64,000 nucleotides of DNA from Brevibacillus massiliensis (lineage in GTDB: Bacteria; Bacillota; Bacilli; Brevibacillales; Brevibacillaceae). The translations under genes and the position numbers were made by a program. The number at the start of each line of letters is the position of its first letter. Within the stretch, counting starts at the first letter, position 1. The notes beneath the pieces were generated by a model. That model had not been told where the DNA came from. It did no database searches and saw nothing but the letters and a program-made list of their open reading frames with translations. The stretch is taken from positions 62,001-126,000 of the forward strand of contig NZ_HE978540.1 of the NCBI RefSeq assembly GCF_000311785.1, written 5' to 3'. Positions 61,464 through 64,000 of the stretch are shown here, piece after piece.

Positions 61464-62096
61464 TCATTCCTGTTCGACAGGGGGCATTTTTCTGGTGGAG
61501 ATGGCAATTCGGTTCCACGCGTTAATGGTTACAATCGCCATGATGAGCTCCGCCGTTTGGGTTTCGTCGAAGTAGCGGCGCACTTCGCTGTAGACTTCAT
61601 CCGGCACATGTCCTTCCGTGATCAACGTAACTCCTTCTGTCAAAGCCAGAACAGCCCGCTCTTCGGGAGTAAAGAAAGGGGTCTCCCGCCATGCATTGAG
61701 GGCGTAGATCCGCTGCTCCGTTTCGCCCATTTTGCGGGCGTCTTTGGTGTGCTTATCAATACAGAAGGCACAGCCGTTGATTTGGGAGGCGCGAATCTTG
61801 ATCAGTTCTTTCAACTTTTGATCGATACTGGCGGTCTGCAGGTACTTTTCCAGCCCGATCGTGGCTGCGTAGCCGTTGGGGTTTACTTTGCCGGCGGATT
61901 TGTGACATAAAAAACAAAGAGACGAAAAAGTACTCCGGCTGACATCGCCAATCTGTATGATTGGAGTGAAATTCAGAAAGCATGCGTAGTCGATCGGGGG
62001 GATTGCCAAAGTGGGAAAAATAGGACAATATACCGAAAAAGATGGAGTCTCACCATTGGTAATTTCGTTACTGTACAAACTTGTCACCCTTTTCAT
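61464..62096 (-). CDS. Carboxymuconolactone decarboxylase / AhpD-family protein with damaged or unusual N-terminus
   Basis: Residues from KVNPNGYAATIGLEKYL (about 61889) to the stop are a full AhpD-type domain of some 142 residues. The redox motif is ASQINGCAFCIDKHTKDARK, and RIYALNAWRETPFFTPEERA is a family block. Upstream of this the frame stays open to ATG 62096, but those 69 residues match no family and have no ribosome binding site. An ATG at 61912 would give a normal N-terminus but is out of frame. Either a frameshift has destroyed the start or translation begins at a non-standard codon. Confidence 0.7.
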   Translation of the reverse strand: MKRVTSLYSNEITNGETPSFSVYCPIFPTLAIPPIDYACFLNFTPIIQIGDVSRSTFSSLCFLCHKSAGKVNPNGYAATIGLEKYLQTASIDQKLKELIKIRASQINGCAFCIDKHTKDARKMGETEQRIYALNAWRETPFFTPEERAVLALTEGVTLITEGHVPDEVYSEVRRYFDETQTAELIMAIVTINAWNRIAISTRKMPPVEQE

Positions 62097-62153
62097 ACTA
62101 TAGGGTTACCGCTTCCAAATTTTTACAAAACCGTTTAAAGGGGTGTGACAAAC

Positions 62154-63259
62154 ATGGTGACAAAAGAAAGGCATAAGCGCATCTTTCGGCAATTCACCAT
62201 CCGGACAGTAGCCATTTCGATGGCGGGATTGCTCTGTTTTGTCGGACAGGCTTTCGCTGCGGAAGCAGACTTTCAGGTAAAGTGGGAAAAACGTTGTGTC
62301 AAAGAGGAGACGCGGGAATTGGTGAAAATGGTCGTACCTGCTCAAGACGGCGGGGGGCTGGTCTGGGCAGACGTGACGGACTACCAATTTAAGATACTCC
62401 CCCCGATGCTGCTGAAAGTGGATGCAGCCGGCCAGGAAGAATGGACGAAGCGGATGCCTGAGGACTTTTTGATCTCCGATGTCAACCAGGCAAAATCAGG
62501 CAGGTTTCTTGTCATGGGAGTCCTGCGCCCGGAGCCGGAAAAGCTGCAGCTGATCAAATTAAGCGGCGGCGAAGACACGGAGTGGATGAAAGCGATCGAA
62601 GTGGAAGGCGGGGCGATCAACCCTGGGAGTTACAACGTGTACTGGCATTTCAGCAAAGCGCCTGACGGCGGTTTGGTCGCGCTGGGTCCAGAGCGTCTGG
62701 TAAAGATCGGGGCATCGGGAGAAATCGAATGGGAAAAGCAGGTAAACAATGCGAGTCACTCCTATCACAAGGTACTCGTTACCGATAGTGGGGACATGTA
62801 TTTACAGGGCAATGAAATTTCAGAGGATGTTCAGTTGTACATCGCCAAGCTGAACAAAGAAGGGGACCTGCTGTGGGAAAACAGCTATCCAGAGGCCCGG
62901 GGGAAGATGACATCCTTGCACTGCACATCGATTCCGGGGGCAATGTCGTCTGGCAGAAGCGTTACGGTGAATATGCCACCGGAGAAAGAGGCTTATCTCT
63001 GTCTGAGACAGAAGATGGCGGCTATATGCTGATTGCACAATTGAAGTCGGAGTATACAGAGCCATCCGAATGAAGTTTCCTGAAACTGGATCATTCCGGC
63101 GACAAATTGTGGGAGAAAACGATCTCATTCCCGCAAGTAACCGTTAAGCGGGCCGCTCCACTGGGAAATGACCAATTTTTACTGTTGGAGGAATATTGGA
63201 AAAAAAGTACTACGTTTGCCGACAGGCTCGTTTTTACCAAGGTAACGAAGCCGCTATAG
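62154..63259 (+). pseudogene. Secreted beta-propeller-like protein, broken by a frameshift and a stop
   Basis: The first 750 bases encode a signal peptide (TVAISMAGLLCFVGQAFA) and repeats of the type GLVALGPERLVKIGASGEIEWEKQ, as in Kelch/PQQ-like propeller proteins with W-K and G-W blades. Near 62905 the coding frame shifts by one base: the continuation EDDILALHIDSGGNVVWQKR lies in the next frame. That frame meets a TGA at 63071 and then continues as SFLKLDHSGDKLWEKT to the end at 63259. Restored, it would be about 368 residues. Both lesions could be real decay or sequencing errors. Confidence 0.7.
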
Positions 63260-63389
63260 TAACTCATGCGCTCTCGCGCAACGATGCGACTGCCCGTCGC
63301 ACACGTAAGCCCCGCTAGCCAGGCTAGCAGGGCCTTATCCTTACTGGGAGTGAGCTGCGCTCTCCTCTTCCCGTTGTCACGATTGTCTG

Positions 63390-64000
63390 TTACAGTCCAA
63401 AGGAAACAAACTTGGTTTCCAGATACTCATCCATTCCGTAATGACCGCCTTCGCGGCCGATCCCGCTTTCCTTGAAGCCGCCAAACGGCGCCTGCGTCTG
63501 GGTCGGCGAGCCGTCATTGATGCCGACGATGCCGTACTCCAGCAGCTCGGCCATGCGGAAGCAGCGCTGGTTGTCCCGGGTGTAGACATAGGCTGCCAGA
63601 CCGTAGCGGGTGTTGTTAGCCTGCTGTACCACTTCTGCTTCATCCCTGAAGCGGACGATGGGCACGACCGGGCCAAACGTTTCTTCGTAGGAGATTTTCA
63701 TCTCGTCAGTCACGCCCGTGATCACGGTCGGCTCGCAGTAGAAGCCTTTCGCGTACTCGCCCTCGGTCAGGCGGTTGCCGCCGTAAACCACCTGGCCGCC
63801 CTTGTCCTTGGCGTCCTCGATATGCTCCAGCACCTTGTTCAGCGCGCGCTCATTTACCAGTGGGCCGATCTCCGTTTCTTTCTGGCGGCCGTCACCCACC
63901 TTCGTCTGCTTCAGGCGCTCCACCAATTTCTCGGTAAAGGCATCCGCCACTTCCTCATGAACGTACAGGCGGTTGGTACAGATGCACATTTGACCGGAGT
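63390..64000 (-). CDS. gabD: NAD(P)-dependent aldehyde dehydrogenase, succinate-semialdehyde type (partial, 5' end outside window)
   Basis: The frame is open to the right edge. The visible C-terminal 203 residues start at SGQMCICTNRLYVHEEVAD, where the first Cys is the catalytic thiol of the family. EETFGPVVPIVRF and APFGGFKESGIGREGGHYGMDEYLETKFVS are typical of succinate-semialdehyde dehydrogenases. The full protein should have about 480 residues, so some 280 are missing. The assignment to the GabD branch is likely, but other aldehydes are possible. Confidence 0.85.
   Translation of the reverse strand, partial: SGQMCICTNRLYVHEEVADAFTEKLVERLKQTKVGDGRQKETEIGPLVNERALNKVLEHIEDAKDKGGQVVYGGNRLTEGEYAKGFYCEPTVITGVTDEMKISYEETFGPVVPIVRFRDEAEVVQQANNTRYGLAAYVYTRDNQRCFRMAELLEYGIVGINDGSPTQTQAPFGGFKESGIGREGGHYGMDEYLETKFVSFGL

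Noticed and set aside
1-64000. CRISPR arrays, tRNA or rRNA genes, intact transposons or prophage
   Set aside because: No regularly spaced repeats, cloverleaf-like segments, rRNA sequence or transposase with inverted repeats were recognised on reading through the window.

Overview
The window reads as chromosomal DNA of an endospore-forming, motile, Gram-positive bacterium, most likely Brevibacillus or another Paenibacillaceae. The evidence is spore genes (a second spoVA cluster and an sspK-like gene), an AbrB regulator carrying the zinc-ribbon tail seen in Paenibacillaceae, SLH-domain wall proteins, strong AGGAGG-type ribosome binding sites, many GTG/TTG starts, moderately high G+C and a yugN-pgi neighbourhood like that of Bacillus. 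The species call is inference. No tRNA, rRNA, CRISPR array or intact insertion sequence was seen.

Layout. 1-9.6 kb: partial cvfB-like gene, uppP, a spoVAC-D-E cluster with DUF421 and DUF1657 genes (resembling the heat-resistance spoVA2mob operon), abrB, NAD kinase, yugN, an HTH gene coupled to pgi, and small spore-type proteins. 9.6-25.4 kb: a glycosyltransferase with a very basic tail, a site-2 protease, a large unexplained inverted repeat, an ABC-F protein, SLH-GH18 hydrolase, polysaccharide deacetylases, atoE, lgt, motAB, dps and a two-enzyme NamZ-NodB fusion. 25.4-31.7 kb: rocD with a sigma-54 promoter and divergent rocR, flavohemoglobin hmp, a threonine dehydratase-like gene and deoD.

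31.7-42.7 kb is the most distinctive region: one minus-strand cluster that encodes the complete lower nicotinate (maleamate) pathway, nicC-nicD-[livK-livH-livMG-livF]-nicX-nicE-nicF. It would convert 6-hydroxynicotinate to 2,5-dihydroxypyridine, N-formylmaleamate, maleamate, maleate and fumarate, and it has an embedded branched-chain-type ABC importer. The upstream hydroxylase nicAB is absent. At the head of the cluster lies a protein that fuses a MerR-type DNA-binding domain to an isochorismatase (maleamate-amidase-like) domain. Its catalytic Cys is Ser and its catalytic Lys is missing. I infer an enzyme turned into a ligand sensor that controls the pathway.

42.7-50.7 kb: DinB, an IS1595-type remnant, an acyl-CoA ligase, a TetR-SMR efflux pair with a 22-bp operator overlapping its promoter, OsmC, a P1 peptidase, a NagPA-type glycosidase and a coiled-coil membrane protein. 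50.7-61.0 kb: a probable nitrogen- or peptide-scavenging operon (asparaginase, oppA, sigma-54 activator, M20 dipeptidase, oppBCDF) behind a well-formed -24/-12 promoter. 61-64 kb: a small protein, an AhpD-family gene with a damaged start, a frameshifted secreted propeller pseudogene, and an aldehyde dehydrogenase cut by the window edge.
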